From: Hyphomicrobiales bacterium
GTDB lineage: Bacteria; Pseudomonadota; Alphaproteobacteria; Rhizobiales; Ancalomicrobiaceae
NCBI GenBank assembly: GCA_021286855.1
Contig: JAJTBO010000005.1
Span: forward strand, 124,001-188,000
Length of the DNA stretch: 64,000 nt
Direction of reading: 5' to 3'
Shown: piece by piece, positions 1-8,766 of the stretch
Layout of the letters: every line of letters starts with the position of its first letter
How positions within the stretch are numbered: the stretch's first letter is position 1
The notes under the pieces: model-generated
The model's database searches: none
What the model saw: the letters and a program-made list of their open reading frames with translations, nothing else
What the model was told of the DNA's origin: nothing
Translations under genes and position numbers: made by a program

Positions 1-1
1 G

Positions 2-1918
2 ACCGTCACCGCCCGCCGCCTGCCCGCCGCGCTCGCCGCCCTGATCGCCCCCGACCTCGGCGCGGCCGGCGCGATCGGGCTCGACGCGCGGATCGCCGGC
101 CCCCGCAAGTCGCCGAAGGTCGCTTGGAGCGTCGCCGCCGACGGCCTCTCGACCGCCGTGACCCGCGCCGCCCGCCTGCCCGCCGCGAAGGTCGTGGCCA
201 AGGGAACCTATGCCGAGAAGGCGACCGATCTCGACGCCACCGCCATCCTCGGTCGGGACGCGACGCTGACGGCGAAGGGGCACGTGCCGCTCGCCGGCGA
301 CGGCCTCGCCCTCGACGTCGCCGCGACGCGACTGCCCGTCGCCCTCGCCGACGGCGTCTCGCCCGGCCTCGGCGCGCGCGGCACGCTCTCCGCGACCGCC
401 AAACTGACCGGTTCTCTCGCCGCGCCCATCGCCGATTGGAAACTGCGCGGCGAGGCCTTGAGCGCCGCCGCCACTCGCGACGTCGGTCTCGGCCCGCTCG
501 GGCTCGTCGCGAACGGCCGGCTCGATCCGAGCGCCGTGACGCTCTCCGCCACGCTGACCGAACGCGACCGCCTGAAGCTCGTCGCCAACGGACGCGTTCC
601 GCTCGACGGCGGCGATCTCGCGATGAAGCTCTCCGGCTCCGCCTCGCTGGCGCTGGCCGACGTCGCGCTTCGCGAACGCGGCGCGCGCGCCACAGGCCGC
701 CTCGCCGTCGACCTCGCCGTCGCCGGCCCGCTCGCCGCGCCTCGCGCCACCGGCGTGGCGAGCCTTTCCGACGCCACCCTGACCGATCCGGAGACCGGCA
801 TGCGCCTGACCGGGATCGGCGCGCGCATCCGCCTTTCCGGCGATCGGATCGCGATCGAGGACGTCCATGCCACGACCGGCAAGAGCGGCCGCATCGAGAT
901 GCGCGGCGCGCTCTCCCTCGCCCCGGATCTGCCCGGCGACCTCACCATCGCGCTGAAGCGCGCCTCGCTCGCTTTCGGCGACATCCTGCGCAGCGAGATC
1001 GACGGGACCTTGCGCCTCTCCGGCCCCCTCGCCCGCGAACCGGCGCTCGCCGGGCGGATCGATCTCGGCCGCACCGAGATCACCATTCCCGAGCGCTTCG
1101 CCGCGAACGCCGCCCGTCTCGGCGTGAAGGATCTGAAGGCCCCGAAGGAGGTCGCTCGGACGCTGGCCCTGGCGAAACCGAAGGCGCGCAAGGGACGCGG
1201 CGGCGGCGCCTCCGCGTCCTGGCGCGCCCGGCTCGACGTCGTCGTCGATTCCCCCGGTCGCCTTTTCGTCCGCGGCCGCGGCGTCGACGCCGAACTCGGC
1301 GGCCGTCTGCGCGTCACCGGCACGACCGACGCGCCGATCCCCGTCGGCTCGTTCGAACTGCGCCGCGGCGGCCTCGACGTCATCGGCCGGCACATCGCGC
1401 TCGACAAGGGCACGGTGACGCTGGTCGGCGATCTCGACCCGGCGATCGACTTCACCGCCTCCTCCTCGACCCGCTCGGTCTCGGTGACGGTGGCGGTGAC
1501 CGGCCGCGCCTCCGATCCGGCCCTGGCGCTCTCCTCGACGCCGGAGCTGCCGCAGGACGAGGTGCTGTCGCAGTTCCTGTTCGGCCGCGGCGTCGCCGAT
1601 CTGACCGGCGTGCAGCTCGTCCAGCTCGCCACCGCCGCCGCCCAGCTCGCCGGCGGCCCCTCCGCCCCCGACCTGCTCGGCGCGATCCGCCGCTCGACCG
1701 GGCTCGACAATCTCGGCACGACCACCGATTCCAAAGGTGGCGCCGGCCTGACCGCCGGCCGCTACATCGGCGAGCGGATCTATCTCGGCGTCACCGCCGG
1801 AGCGAACGGCTCGACCGACGCCACCGTCGATCTCGACGTGACGCGGAACCTCAAGCTGCGCGGCCAGACCGGCACCGACGGCTCCAAGGCCGGCTTCGTC
1901 TTCGAGAAGGAATATTGA
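2..1918 (+). CDS. tamB: TamB, translocation and assembly module inner-membrane subunit (3' part)
   Basis: The gene enters from the left edge; 638 C-terminal residues are visible in an uninterrupted frame. TamB is an inner-membrane-anchored periplasmic protein that works with TamA in outer-membrane protein assembly and phospholipid transport. The visible part is the repetitive beta-rich body (many short repeats of the type L-x-G-x-L/A-x-L) followed by the conserved C-terminal DUF490/TamB domain, which ends in the typical aromatic EKEY tail. Family members are about 1,200-1,500 residues, so roughly half lies outside the window. A lysine/glycine-rich spacer (residues ~385-405 of the fragment) breaks the repeats before the DUF490 domain. 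The gene is convergent with malonyl-CoA decarboxylase, 24 bp away. Identification rests on the C-terminal domain pattern; tamA is not visible. Confidence 0.88.
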   Translation, partial: TVTARRLPAALAALIAPDLGAAGAIGLDARIAGPRKSPKVAWSVAADGLSTAVTRAARLPAAKVVAKGTYAEKATDLDATAILGRDATLTAKGHVPLAGDGLALDVAATRLPVALADGVSPGLGARGTLSATAKLTGSLAAPIADWKLRGEALSAAATRDVGLGPLGLVANGRLDPSAVTLSATLTERDRLKLVANGRVPLDGGDLAMKLSGSASLALADVALRERGARATGRLAVDLAVAGPLAAPRATGVASLSDATLTDPETGMRLTGIGARIRLSGDRIAIEDVHATTGKSGRIEMRGALSLAPDLPGDLTIALKRASLAFGDILRSEIDGTLRLSGPLAREPALAGRIDLGRTEITIPERFAANAARLGVKDLKAPKEVARTLALAKPKARKGRGGGASASWRARLDVVVDSPGRLFVRGRGVDAELGGRLRVTGTTDAPIPVGSFELRRGGLDVIGRHIALDKGTVTLVGDLDPAIDFTASSSTRSVSVTVAVTGRASDPALALSSTPELPQDEVLSQFLFGRGVADLTGVQLVQLATAAAQLAGGPSAPDLLGAIRRSTGLDNLGTTTDSKGGAGLTAGRYIGERIYLGVTAGANGSTDATVDLDVTRNLKLRGQTGTDGSKAGFVFEKEY

Positions 1919-1942
1919 GGGACCGCGGCGCGGCCCCTCCCC

Positions 1943-3298
1943 TCACCCTTCGGCGAGCTTGGCGACGGCGGACGACGCCGCGACCCGGTCGTGCTCGAAG
2001 AACTCCTCGTGGTGACGCTCGATCTCGTCGAGATCGTAGAGGTAGTTGACCATCAGCCCGTGCGACTGCGCCAAGCCCTGCGGCGAGCGGTCGCCGAGGA
2101 AATTCAGCCGTTCGAGCCGCGCGCCGTTGCCGAGGTGGAATCGCGCCACCGGATCGACCAGGCCGCCCTTCTCCCGCCGCGCCACCAGGAAATAGCGCGC
2201 CGCCGCCGCGATGAGCGGCCCGCGCACCGCCTCGACCTTCGCCGGATCGTGATGCCAGTCGGGCGCATCGAGCGCCGTCAGCGCGGCGCGATCCGCGGCC
2301 GAGAGGAAGCGCGACGCCTCGTCCGCCCGCTCCCGCGCCAGCCACTTCGCGAAACCGGGCGCCGGCGACAGCGTCACGAAGGTGGAGAGATGCGGCAACT
2401 CGTGGCGCAGATCCTCGACCACCTGTTTGATCAGGAAGTTGCCGAAGGACACCCCGGCGAGGCCGCGCTGGGTGTTGGAGATCGAATAGAACACCGCGAC
2501 GCTCGCCCGTTCCGGCTCGATCGGCGCGCGGGTCAGGTCGAGCAATGGCGCGATCGCGTCGGGGATCGCCGTGGTCAGCGCCACCTCGACGAAGATCAGC
2601 GGTTCGTCCGGCAGGCTCGGATGGAAGAAGGCGAAGCAGCGCCGATCGGTCGGGGCGAGCCGATTGCGCAGATCGTCCCACCCTTCGATCACATGCACCG
2701 CCTCGTAGCGGATGATCTTCTCGAGGATCGCCGCCGGCGTGTTCCAGTCGATGTGGCCGAGGGTGAGAAAGCCGCGGTTGAACCAGGTCGAAAACAACCG
2801 GGCGAAGTCGTCGTCGAGCGCCGCGAGCCGCGGCTGGTCGCGCAGGCGATCCATCAGATCCTCGCGCATCCTGACCAGCGCGCGCGCCCCGCCCGGCGCC
2901 AGATTGAGCCGCCGCAACACTTCCAGATTGCGCGGCCGGCTGGCGTCGCGGAGCCGCCGCGCCGCCTCCGGCGAGCGATCCTCGACATAGGCCGCCGCCG
3001 CCGCCGCCAGCGCCGCCTCGTCGATCCCGAAGAACTCGGCGAGCGCCATCAGGAAGGCGGTCTTCTGCTCGGGGTCGCAGGCGCGATAGCCGTCGAGCAC
3101 CAGACGCGCCAGCACCACGCCCGAGGCCTCGCCGCGTCGCGACAGCAGCGCTTCGACGGTGCGGACGAGATCGGCGGCGCGGACCGGCCCGCCGCCCTTG
3201 GCGTCCCGCCGCGTCGACCACCACGGCAGCGTGTCGAGCAGATCGCCGACGACGGCCGCGAGCTTCCGGCCGGTGAGGTTCGAGATCAACGAGGTCAT
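1943..3298 (-). CDS. Malonyl-CoA decarboxylase
   Basis: This 451-residue protein matches malonyl-CoA decarboxylase over its whole length; the enzyme converts malonyl-CoA to acetyl-CoA and CO2. The N-terminal helical domain occupies about residues 1-150. The C-terminal GNAT-like catalytic domain contains YSISNTQRGL (271-280), followed by a segment around GFAKWL (315-320) and FHLGNGARL (387-395); the serine in the first and His388 in the last correspond to the catalytic Ser and His known in the family. Rhizobial MatA proteins of this family work with malonyl-CoA synthetase MatB. Here the neighbour, read divergently, is a different type of acyl-CoA synthetase, so a malonate pathway is possible but not shown. 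The start ATG is in the usual place and gives a normal length. Confidence 0.93.
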   Translation of the reverse strand: MTSLISNLTGRKLAAVVGDLLDTLPWWSTRRDAKGGGPVRAADLVRTVEALLSRRGEASGVVLARLVLDGYRACDPEQKTAFLMALAEFFGIDEAALAAAAAAYVEDRSPEAARRLRDASRPRNLEVLRRLNLAPGGARALVRMREDLMDRLRDQPRLAALDDDFARLFSTWFNRGFLTLGHIDWNTPAAILEKIIRYEAVHVIEGWDDLRNRLAPTDRRCFAFFHPSLPDEPLIFVEVALTTAIPDAIAPLLDLTRAPIEPERASVAVFYSISNTQRGLAGVSFGNFLIKQVVEDLRHELPHLSTFVTLSPAPGFAKWLARERADEASRFLSAADRAALTALDAPDWHHDPAKVEAVRGPLIAAAARYFLVARREKGGLVDPVARFHLGNGARLERLNFLGDRSPQGLAQSHGLMVNYLYDLDEIERHHEEFFEHDRVAASSAVAKLAEG

Positions 3299-3491
3299 CG
3301 GCGGTCTCTCCTATCAGGGCAAGTCGTCCCGACAGAAGACCACGCGAACGTGTCGAAAAGACGAGCCCTGCCGCGATCCGCGCGGCTGGGTCGCAGTCCG
3401 CCCCCTTGTTCGCCGACGTGGTCCGGCTATGCAGGAGGATCATACGAGGAGCCGACCCGTCGACAGAAGCGGGCGCCCGAGGGAGGACGAC

Positions 3492-5138
3492 ATGACCGAG
3501 GCCGCGGCGGCGCGCTGGGAAGATCTGCGCGCGAACTTCCGTTGGAACATCCCCGAATTCTTCAACATCGGCGTCGACGTCTGCGACCGTTGGGCCGAGG
3601 CCGAACCGAACCGTCGCGCCCTCACCGTCGTCGCCGAAGACGGCTCGCGCCGCGACGTCGACTTCGCCGAACTGCGTGATCTGTCGAACCGCATCGCCAA
3701 TCTCCTCGTCGAGGCGGGCGTCACGCGCGGCGACCGCGTCGGCGTGCTGCTGCCGCAGGCGTTGGAGACCGCGGCGAGCCACGTCGCCGTCTACAAGATG
3801 GGCGCGATCGCGGTGCCGCTCTTCGTCCTCTTCGGCCCCGACGCCCTCACTTGGCGCATCGCCGACGCCGGCGTCCGCGTCCTCGTCACCGACGCCGGCG
3901 GCGCGGCGAAGCTCGCGAGCCTGCCGGCCGAGCTCCGCGCCGACCTCGCCGTCTTCTCCGTCGACGGCGCCGACCCGGCGACCGGCGCGCGCGACTTCGT
4001 CGCCGGCGTCGCGGCGGCGAGCCCCGAGTTCACGCCCGTCGCCACCCGCGCCGACGATCCGGCGTTGATCATCTACACCTCCGGCACCACCGGCTCGCCG
4101 AAGGGCGCGCTGCACGCCCATCGGGTGCTGCTCGGCCACCTGCCCGGCGTCGAGATGAGTCACGACTTCTTCCCGCACGGCGACGACGTGATCTGGACCC
4201 CGGCCGATTGGGCCTGGATCGGCGGCCTCCTCGACGTGCTCCTGCCGGCGCTGCTCCACGGCGTCCCGGTGATCGCCCGTCGCTTCGAGAAGTTCACCGG
4301 CGAGGCGGCCTACGAATTGATGTCGCGCTTCGCCGTCACCAACGTCTTCCTGCCGCCGACCGCGCTGAAGATGATGCGCGCCACGCCGCACGACCCGGCC
4401 CGCCATCCCCTGGCGCTCAGAACCGTGGCGAGCGGCGGCGAGACGCTCGGAGCCGAACTTCTCGACTGGGGCCGCCGCGTGCTCGGCGTGGCGATCAACG
4501 AGTTCTACGGCCAGACCGAAGCCAACATGATCGTCTCCTCATCGGCCGCGATCATGACGCCGCGTCCCGGCCTGATGGGCCGCGCCGTGCCCGGCCACGA
4601 CGTCGTCGTGCTCCGCGCCGACGGAACCCTCGCCGAAGCAGGTGAGATCGGCGACATCGCCGTGCGCAAGGGCGATCCGGTGATGTTCCTCGGCTATTGG
4701 AACAATCCCGTCGCCACCGCCGCCAAGTTCCGCGGCGAGTGGCTGGTGACCGGCGATCAGGGGATCGAGGAGGGCGAGGGCTGGCTCAGATTCGTCGGCC
4801 GCGACGACGACGTCATCACCTCGGCCGGCTATCGCATCGGCCCCGGCCCGATCGAGGACTGTCTCATCCGCCATCCGGCGGTGCGCGCCGCCGCCGTGAT
4901 CGGCAAACCGGACGCCCGGCGCACCGAAGTCGTCGCCGCCTATGTCGTACTGCGCGACGGGGTGCGCGCCGACGCGAACCTCGAGGCGGACTTACGCGAC
5001 CACGTCCGCACCCGCCTCGCCGCGCACGAGTTCCCGCGCGTCATCCGCTTCGTCGACGAGCTTCCGACCACCACCACCGGCAAGATCATCCGCCGCGCCC
5101 TGCGCGACCGGGCGATCGCCGAAGACGCCGGCGACTGA
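3492..5138 (+). CDS. AMP-dependent acyl-CoA synthetase (ACSM/acetyl-CoA synthetase-like)
   Basis: A 548-residue ANL-superfamily ligase that activates a carboxylic acid through an acyl-AMP to the acyl-CoA. Visible motifs are the P-loop YTSGTTGSPKG from Tyr195, the A5-type motif EFYGQTEAN (~residues 336-344), the VTGDQG / GRDDDVI hinge region, and the C-terminal TTTGKIIRR with the catalytic lysine near residue 526. The ATG at 3492 is chosen because AGGGAGG lies 5-6 bases upstream and the N-terminus (RWEDLRANFRWNIPEFFN) matches related bacterial synthetases; the frame stays open further upstream but without support. It diverges from malonyl-CoA decarboxylase across 193 bp. The length and motifs fit medium-chain or aromatic acyl-CoA synthetases better than MatB; the substrate cannot be read from the sequence. 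Confidence 0.9.
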   Translation: MTEAAAARWEDLRANFRWNIPEFFNIGVDVCDRWAEAEPNRRALTVVAEDGSRRDVDFAELRDLSNRIANLLVEAGVTRGDRVGVLLPQALETAASHVAVYKMGAIAVPLFVLFGPDALTWRIADAGVRVLVTDAGGAAKLASLPAELRADLAVFSVDGADPATGARDFVAGVAAASPEFTPVATRADDPALIIYTSGTTGSPKGALHAHRVLLGHLPGVEMSHDFFPHGDDVIWTPADWAWIGGLLDVLLPALLHGVPVIARRFEKFTGEAAYELMSRFAVTNVFLPPTALKMMRATPHDPARHPLALRTVASGGETLGAELLDWGRRVLGVAINEFYGQTEANMIVSSSAAIMTPRPGLMGRAVPGHDVVVLRADGTLAEAGEIGDIAVRKGDPVMFLGYWNNPVATAAKFRGEWLVTGDQGIEEGEGWLRFVGRDDDVITSAGYRIGPGPIEDCLIRHPAVRAAAVIGKPDARRTEVVAAYVVLRDGVRADANLEADLRDHVRTRLAAHEFPRVIRFVDELPTTTTGKIIRRALRDRAIAEDAGD

Positions 5139-5284
5139 GGTCGGCCGATCCGCGGCGGAAGGCCGCGGAGCCGCTCTCCCCCCTTTCGGCGGGAGAGGAG
5201 ACGTGGAAAATCGATTGGAATCGTCCGTTCGAACCGGAAATCGTCCCGATCGAAGGCGCGAACGGGAGCAGAGGGACAGAACCG

Positions 5285-6505
5285 ATGACGAACCCGATGG
5301 TGATCGTCGGCGCGGGCCAGGCGGGCCTCCAGCTCGCCGAGAGCCTGCGCGCCGAAGGCTGGCAGGGGCCGATCCGCCTCTTCGGCGACGAGCCCCATCC
5401 GCCCTACCATCGCCCGCCGCTCTCCAAGGCCTGGCTGCTCGGCGAGACGGCGGAGGGGCAGGTCGGCATCCGCGGCCCGGAGTTCCTCGCGCGCCAGAGC
5501 ATCGACCTCGTCACCGACGTCGCCGTCGTCGCGGTCGACCCGGCCACCCGCACGATCGCGCTCTCCGACGGCCGCAGCGAACCCTGGGAGGGGCTGGCGT
5601 TGACGACCGGCGCGGCGGCCCGTCCCCTGCCCGTCCCCGGCGGCGATCTCGCCGGCGTCATGACGCTCAGAACCCTCGACGACGCCCATCGCCTGCACGA
5701 CCGTTTGATCCCCGGCGCGCGCGTCGTGGTGATCGGGGCCGGTTTCGTCGGCCTCGAGGTCGCGGCTTCGGCGAGGAAGCGCGGCCTCGACGTCACCGTC
5801 GTCGAAGCCGCCGCCCGGCCGATGGCCCGCGTCGTCTCGCCGCCGATCTCCGCCTTCTACGCCGATCTCCATGCCGCCAAGGGCGTCCGCCTGCTGCTCG
5901 GCGCCGCCGTGACGGCGCTCCTCGACGACGGGGCCGGCCACGTCCGCGCCGTCGCGACCTCCGACGGCGAAATCCCCGCCGATCTCGTCGTCGTCGGCGT
6001 CGGCGCGATCCCGCGCGACGACCTCGCCCGCGCCGCCGGCCTCGTCTGCGATCGCGGCGTCGTCGTCGACGCCTGCTCGCGCACCTCCGATCCCGCAATC
6101 GTCGCCGCCGGCGACTGCTCCGCCCGCCGCCTCGCCGACGGTTCGCTGCTGCGGCTCGAATCGGTGCAGAACGCCGTCGAACAGGCCCGCTCCGCCGCCG
6201 CCGCCCTTCTCGGACGCGACCGCCCCTTCGTCGCCACGCCGTGGTTCTGGTCGGATCAACACGGCGTCAAACTGCAGATCGTCGGCGCCGCCGCCGGCGC
6301 CGAGACCACCCTCGTGCGCGGAGACCCGGCCGAGGGCCGCTTCTCGGCGTTCCATTGGAAGGACGGCCGCCTCGTCGGCGTCGAGAGCGTCGATCGCCCG
6401 CAGGACCACATGGCCTCCCGCCGTCTCCTCGACGCCGGCCGCTCGCCGAGCCCGACCGAAATCGCCGACCCGGCCTTCGATCTCGCCGCCGCCGCCCGCG
6501 GCTGA
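5285..6505 (+). CDS. FAD-dependent ferredoxin/rubredoxin reductase
   Basis: A 406-residue NAD(P)H:ferredoxin reductase of the putidaredoxin-reductase type, which passes electrons from NADH to a small [2Fe-2S] ferredoxin, usually for a P450 or Rieske oxygenase. The FAD dinucleotide motif GAGQAG is at residues 9-14, the NAD motif GAGFVG starts at Gly151, the second FAD motif AAGDC is at 274-278, and the C-terminal reductase domain begins with a PWFWSDQ segment. The start is supported by a GAGGGACAG ribosome site 6-8 bases upstream; an ATG four codons later is an alternative. It lies 146 bp after the acyl-CoA synthetase on the same strand. No ferredoxin, P450 or Rieske oxygenase is visible nearby, so its partner is unknown. 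Confidence 0.88.
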   Translation: MTNPMVIVGAGQAGLQLAESLRAEGWQGPIRLFGDEPHPPYHRPPLSKAWLLGETAEGQVGIRGPEFLARQSIDLVTDVAVVAVDPATRTIALSDGRSEPWEGLALTTGAAARPLPVPGGDLAGVMTLRTLDDAHRLHDRLIPGARVVVIGAGFVGLEVAASARKRGLDVTVVEAAARPMARVVSPPISAFYADLHAAKGVRLLLGAAVTALLDDGAGHVRAVATSDGEIPADLVVVGVGAIPRDDLARAAGLVCDRGVVVDACSRTSDPAIVAAGDCSARRLADGSLLRLESVQNAVEQARSAAAALLGRDRPFVATPWFWSDQHGVKLQIVGAAAGAETTLVRGDPAEGRFSAFHWKDGRLVGVESVDRPQDHMASRRLLDAGRSPSPTEIADPAFDLAAAARG

Positions 6506-6518
6506 TCGGGCCGTGACG

Positions 6519-6552
6519 CTCATGAAATTCGGACGAGTCCGAAATTCATGAG
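6519..6552. terminator. 34-bp inverted repeat between convergent genes
   Basis: Arms of 16 bp (6519-6534 and 6537-6552) are complementary at 15 of 16 positions around a 2-base loop. It sits between the stops of the ferredoxin reductase and kup, which converge here. The placement suits a bidirectional terminator, but there is no long T tract on either side and the stem is AT-rich for this genome, so a protein-binding palindrome is also possible. Confidence 0.5.
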
Positions 6553-6569
6553 CCGAGCATGGGGCCGGC

Positions 6570-8537
6570 TCACACCGCGATCTGCGCGCCGAGGTCGACG
6601 ATCCGCCCCGGCGGGATCTGGAAATATTCGGCCGGATCGGCCTGATTGCGATAGAGGAAGACGAAGAGCCCACGCAGCCAGCTCCACGCCCCGTGCGTCT
6701 CGCCTTCGACGAGCCGGGCCCGCGAGACGAAGAAGGAGAGATCCTTCTTGTCGACGTGAACGCCGCGTTCCTCCATCAACTGCACGATCGAGGGCGCGTC
6801 CGGCGTCTCCATGAAGCCGAAGCTCGCGCGGACCAGCGCCACGCCCTCCGACAGCGTCTCCACCGTCAGGCGATGGTCGACGTCCGACCACGGCTCCTCC
6901 GTCGTGCCGACCCACAGGAACACGATCTGCTGATGGGCGCACTTGTTGTGCTTCAGGTTGTGCAGGAAGGCGCGCGGCACCAGGGTCGGATCCTCGGTCA
7001 GATAGATCGCCGTGCCGCGCACGTGTTCGATGCGCGGGCTCCGCAGGGCCGACAGCGCCAACCGGATCGGCACGCCCTCGTGCCGCCGCCGGACCGCCAG
7101 CTTCTGCCGCCCCATCCGCCACGCCGTCATGATCGCCACCAGGATCGCGCCGATCGCCAGCGGCAGCCACGCCCCGTGCAGCAGCTTGGTGGCGCAGGCG
7201 ACGAAGAAGCCGGCGACCACCGCCATGAAGAAGGCGACCAGCGGAACCGCGATCGCCCGCGACCACCCCCAGACCCCGCGCGCCACCAGATAGGCGAGGA
7301 TCGTGGTGATCACCATCGTGCCGGTCACCGCAAAGCCATAGGCCTCGGCGAGCTTTTCCGACTTCTCGAAGAGCAGCACGATCGCGATCACGCCGACGAA
7401 GAGCGCCGTGTTGATCGAGTTGACGAACACCTGCCCCCGCTCCATCGCCGAAGTGTGGCGCGTGCGCGCCCGCGGCCAGAAGCCGAGATGGGCCGCCTGA
7501 TGGGTCAGGGTGAAGGCCCCCGAGATCACCGCCTGGGAGGCGATGACGGTGGCGGCCGTCGCCAGGACGATCAACGGCATCACCATCGCCTCGGGCGCGA
7601 GATGGAAGAACGGCCCGTCGATCGAGCGCCCCAGCGCGGTCTCTTCGAGCGCCCAGGCGCCCTGGCCGAGATAGTTGAGGACGAGCGCGGGCGCGACCAC
7701 GAAGGCGAAGGCGCGCCGCGTCGCCGAGCGGCCGACGTGGCCCATGTCGGCGTAGAGCGCCTCGCCGCCGGTCACCGCCAGCACCACCACCGACAGGATC
7801 GCCAGCGCGATCGGCCCGGAGCGGAACAGGAAGTCGAGCCCGACCAGCGGGTCGAGCGCCTTCAGCACGCTCGGGTGGCGGGCGATCTGGATCGCCCCGG
7901 TGACGGCCAGAACGGCGAACCAGACCAGGATGATCGGGCCGAACCAGGCGCCGACCTTGGTCGCGCCGCCCTTCTGCACCGAGAACAGCACCGTCAGAAT
8001 GATGATCGCCAGCGGCAGCACGAAGGGCGTCATCGACGGCGCCAGCACCTCGAGGCCTTCGACCGCCGACAGCACCGAGATCGCCGGCGTGATCACCGCG
8101 TCGCCGTAGAACAGCGACGCGCCGACGATGCTCGCCGCCGCGATCAACGCCGCGGACGCCGGCGCCGCCTTGGTGGCGAGCGCGGTCAGCGCGAAGATGC
8201 CGCCCTCGCCACGATTGTCGGCCCGCATGATCAGCATCGCGTACCAGATCCCGACGACGATGATCAGCGACCAGACGATCAGCGACAGAAACCCCTCGAC
8301 GTCGGCCGGGTTGGGCGCCACGGCGCCGCTCTTGAAGGCGGTGTCGAGCGTGTAGATCGGCGATGTGCCGATGTCGCCGAAGACGACGCCGAGCGCCGCC
8401 AGCATGCCGGCATGCCCGATCGTGGGCGCGGGACCGGCGGCGGCGGATCCCGTGTGCGCCGCCGCTGGACCGGCTTCGACGATGGAGGTCAGGACTTCGT
8501 CGGGGCTCGATTGCGAGGTGAGCGGAATTTCGGTCAT
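6570..8537 (-). CDS. kup: Low-affinity potassium uptake protein Kup (HAK/KUP family)
   Basis: A 655-residue inner-membrane K+/H+ symporter. The family signature GVVFGDIGTSPIYTL spans residues 50-64, in the first membrane helix, and about twelve hydrophobic segments follow up to residue ~460, then the soluble C-terminal domain typical of KUP. The start at 8537 (MTEIPLTSQSS) is preferred; the frame continues 49 codons upstream but that part is unlike the family and covers the divergent promoter region. The N-terminal ~40 residues before the signature are Ala/Gly-rich and longer than in E. coli. The gene diverges from a KdpD-like kinase and KdpE, so it is a natural candidate target of that two-component pair. 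Confidence 0.95.
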   Translation of the reverse strand: MTEIPLTSQSSPDEVLTSIVEAGPAAAHTGSAAAGPAPTIGHAGMLAALGVVFGDIGTSPIYTLDTAFKSGAVAPNPADVEGFLSLIVWSLIIVVGIWYAMLIMRADNRGEGGIFALTALATKAAPASAALIAAASIVGASLFYGDAVITPAISVLSAVEGLEVLAPSMTPFVLPLAIIILTVLFSVQKGGATKVGAWFGPIILVWFAVLAVTGAIQIARHPSVLKALDPLVGLDFLFRSGPIALAILSVVVLAVTGGEALYADMGHVGRSATRRAFAFVVAPALVLNYLGQGAWALEETALGRSIDGPFFHLAPEAMVMPLIVLATAATVIASQAVISGAFTLTHQAAHLGFWPRARTRHTSAMERGQVFVNSINTALFVGVIAIVLLFEKSEKLAEAYGFAVTGTMVITTILAYLVARGVWGWSRAIAVPLVAFFMAVVAGFFVACATKLLHGAWLPLAIGAILVAIMTAWRMGRQKLAVRRRHEGVPIRLALSALRSPRIEHVRGTAIYLTEDPTLVPRAFLHNLKHNKCAHQQIVFLWVGTTEEPWSDVDHRLTVETLSEGVALVRASFGFMETPDAPSIVQLMEERGVHVDKKDLSFFVSRARLVEGETHGAWSWLRGLFVFLYRNQADPAEYFQIPPGRIVDLGAQIAV

Positions 8538-8670
8538 CGTCTTCGTCTCGGGCCGAGGCCGCGCGTGGGCGGCGTCGACGGTCGGGCGCGAACCTGGATC
8601 GGCGCGCGCGGTTCGCCCGTTCCATGCCTCCGAGCGGCATAAGGAAACGATCGGGAAGTCGGGGGCGTCC

Positions 8671-8686
8671 CATAAAAATTTCATAA
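8671..8686. promoter_or_regulatory. Candidate KdpE-type direct-repeat operator
   Basis: Within the GC-rich kup/kdpD intergenic region there is one AT-rich island. It carries CATAA at 8671-8675 and again at 8682-8686, an 11-bp spacing. OmpR/PhoB-family regulators, which include KdpE, bind direct repeats about one helical turn apart. The position, between the divergent kup and kdpDE, fits. The match is short, so this is an inference. Confidence 0.35.
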
Positions 8687-8766
8687 GGATCGATGCGAAG
8701 CCGCCGTCGCCCTTTTCTCGCCGCCGTCGCGCGCGTCATCATGGCGCCTCGAACGAGGAGGCCGCG

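Noticed and set aside
8538-8684. Longer N-terminus for Kup starting at 8684
   Set aside because: The 49 extra residues are unlike the family and would cover the divergent regulatory region. The start at 8537 is better.
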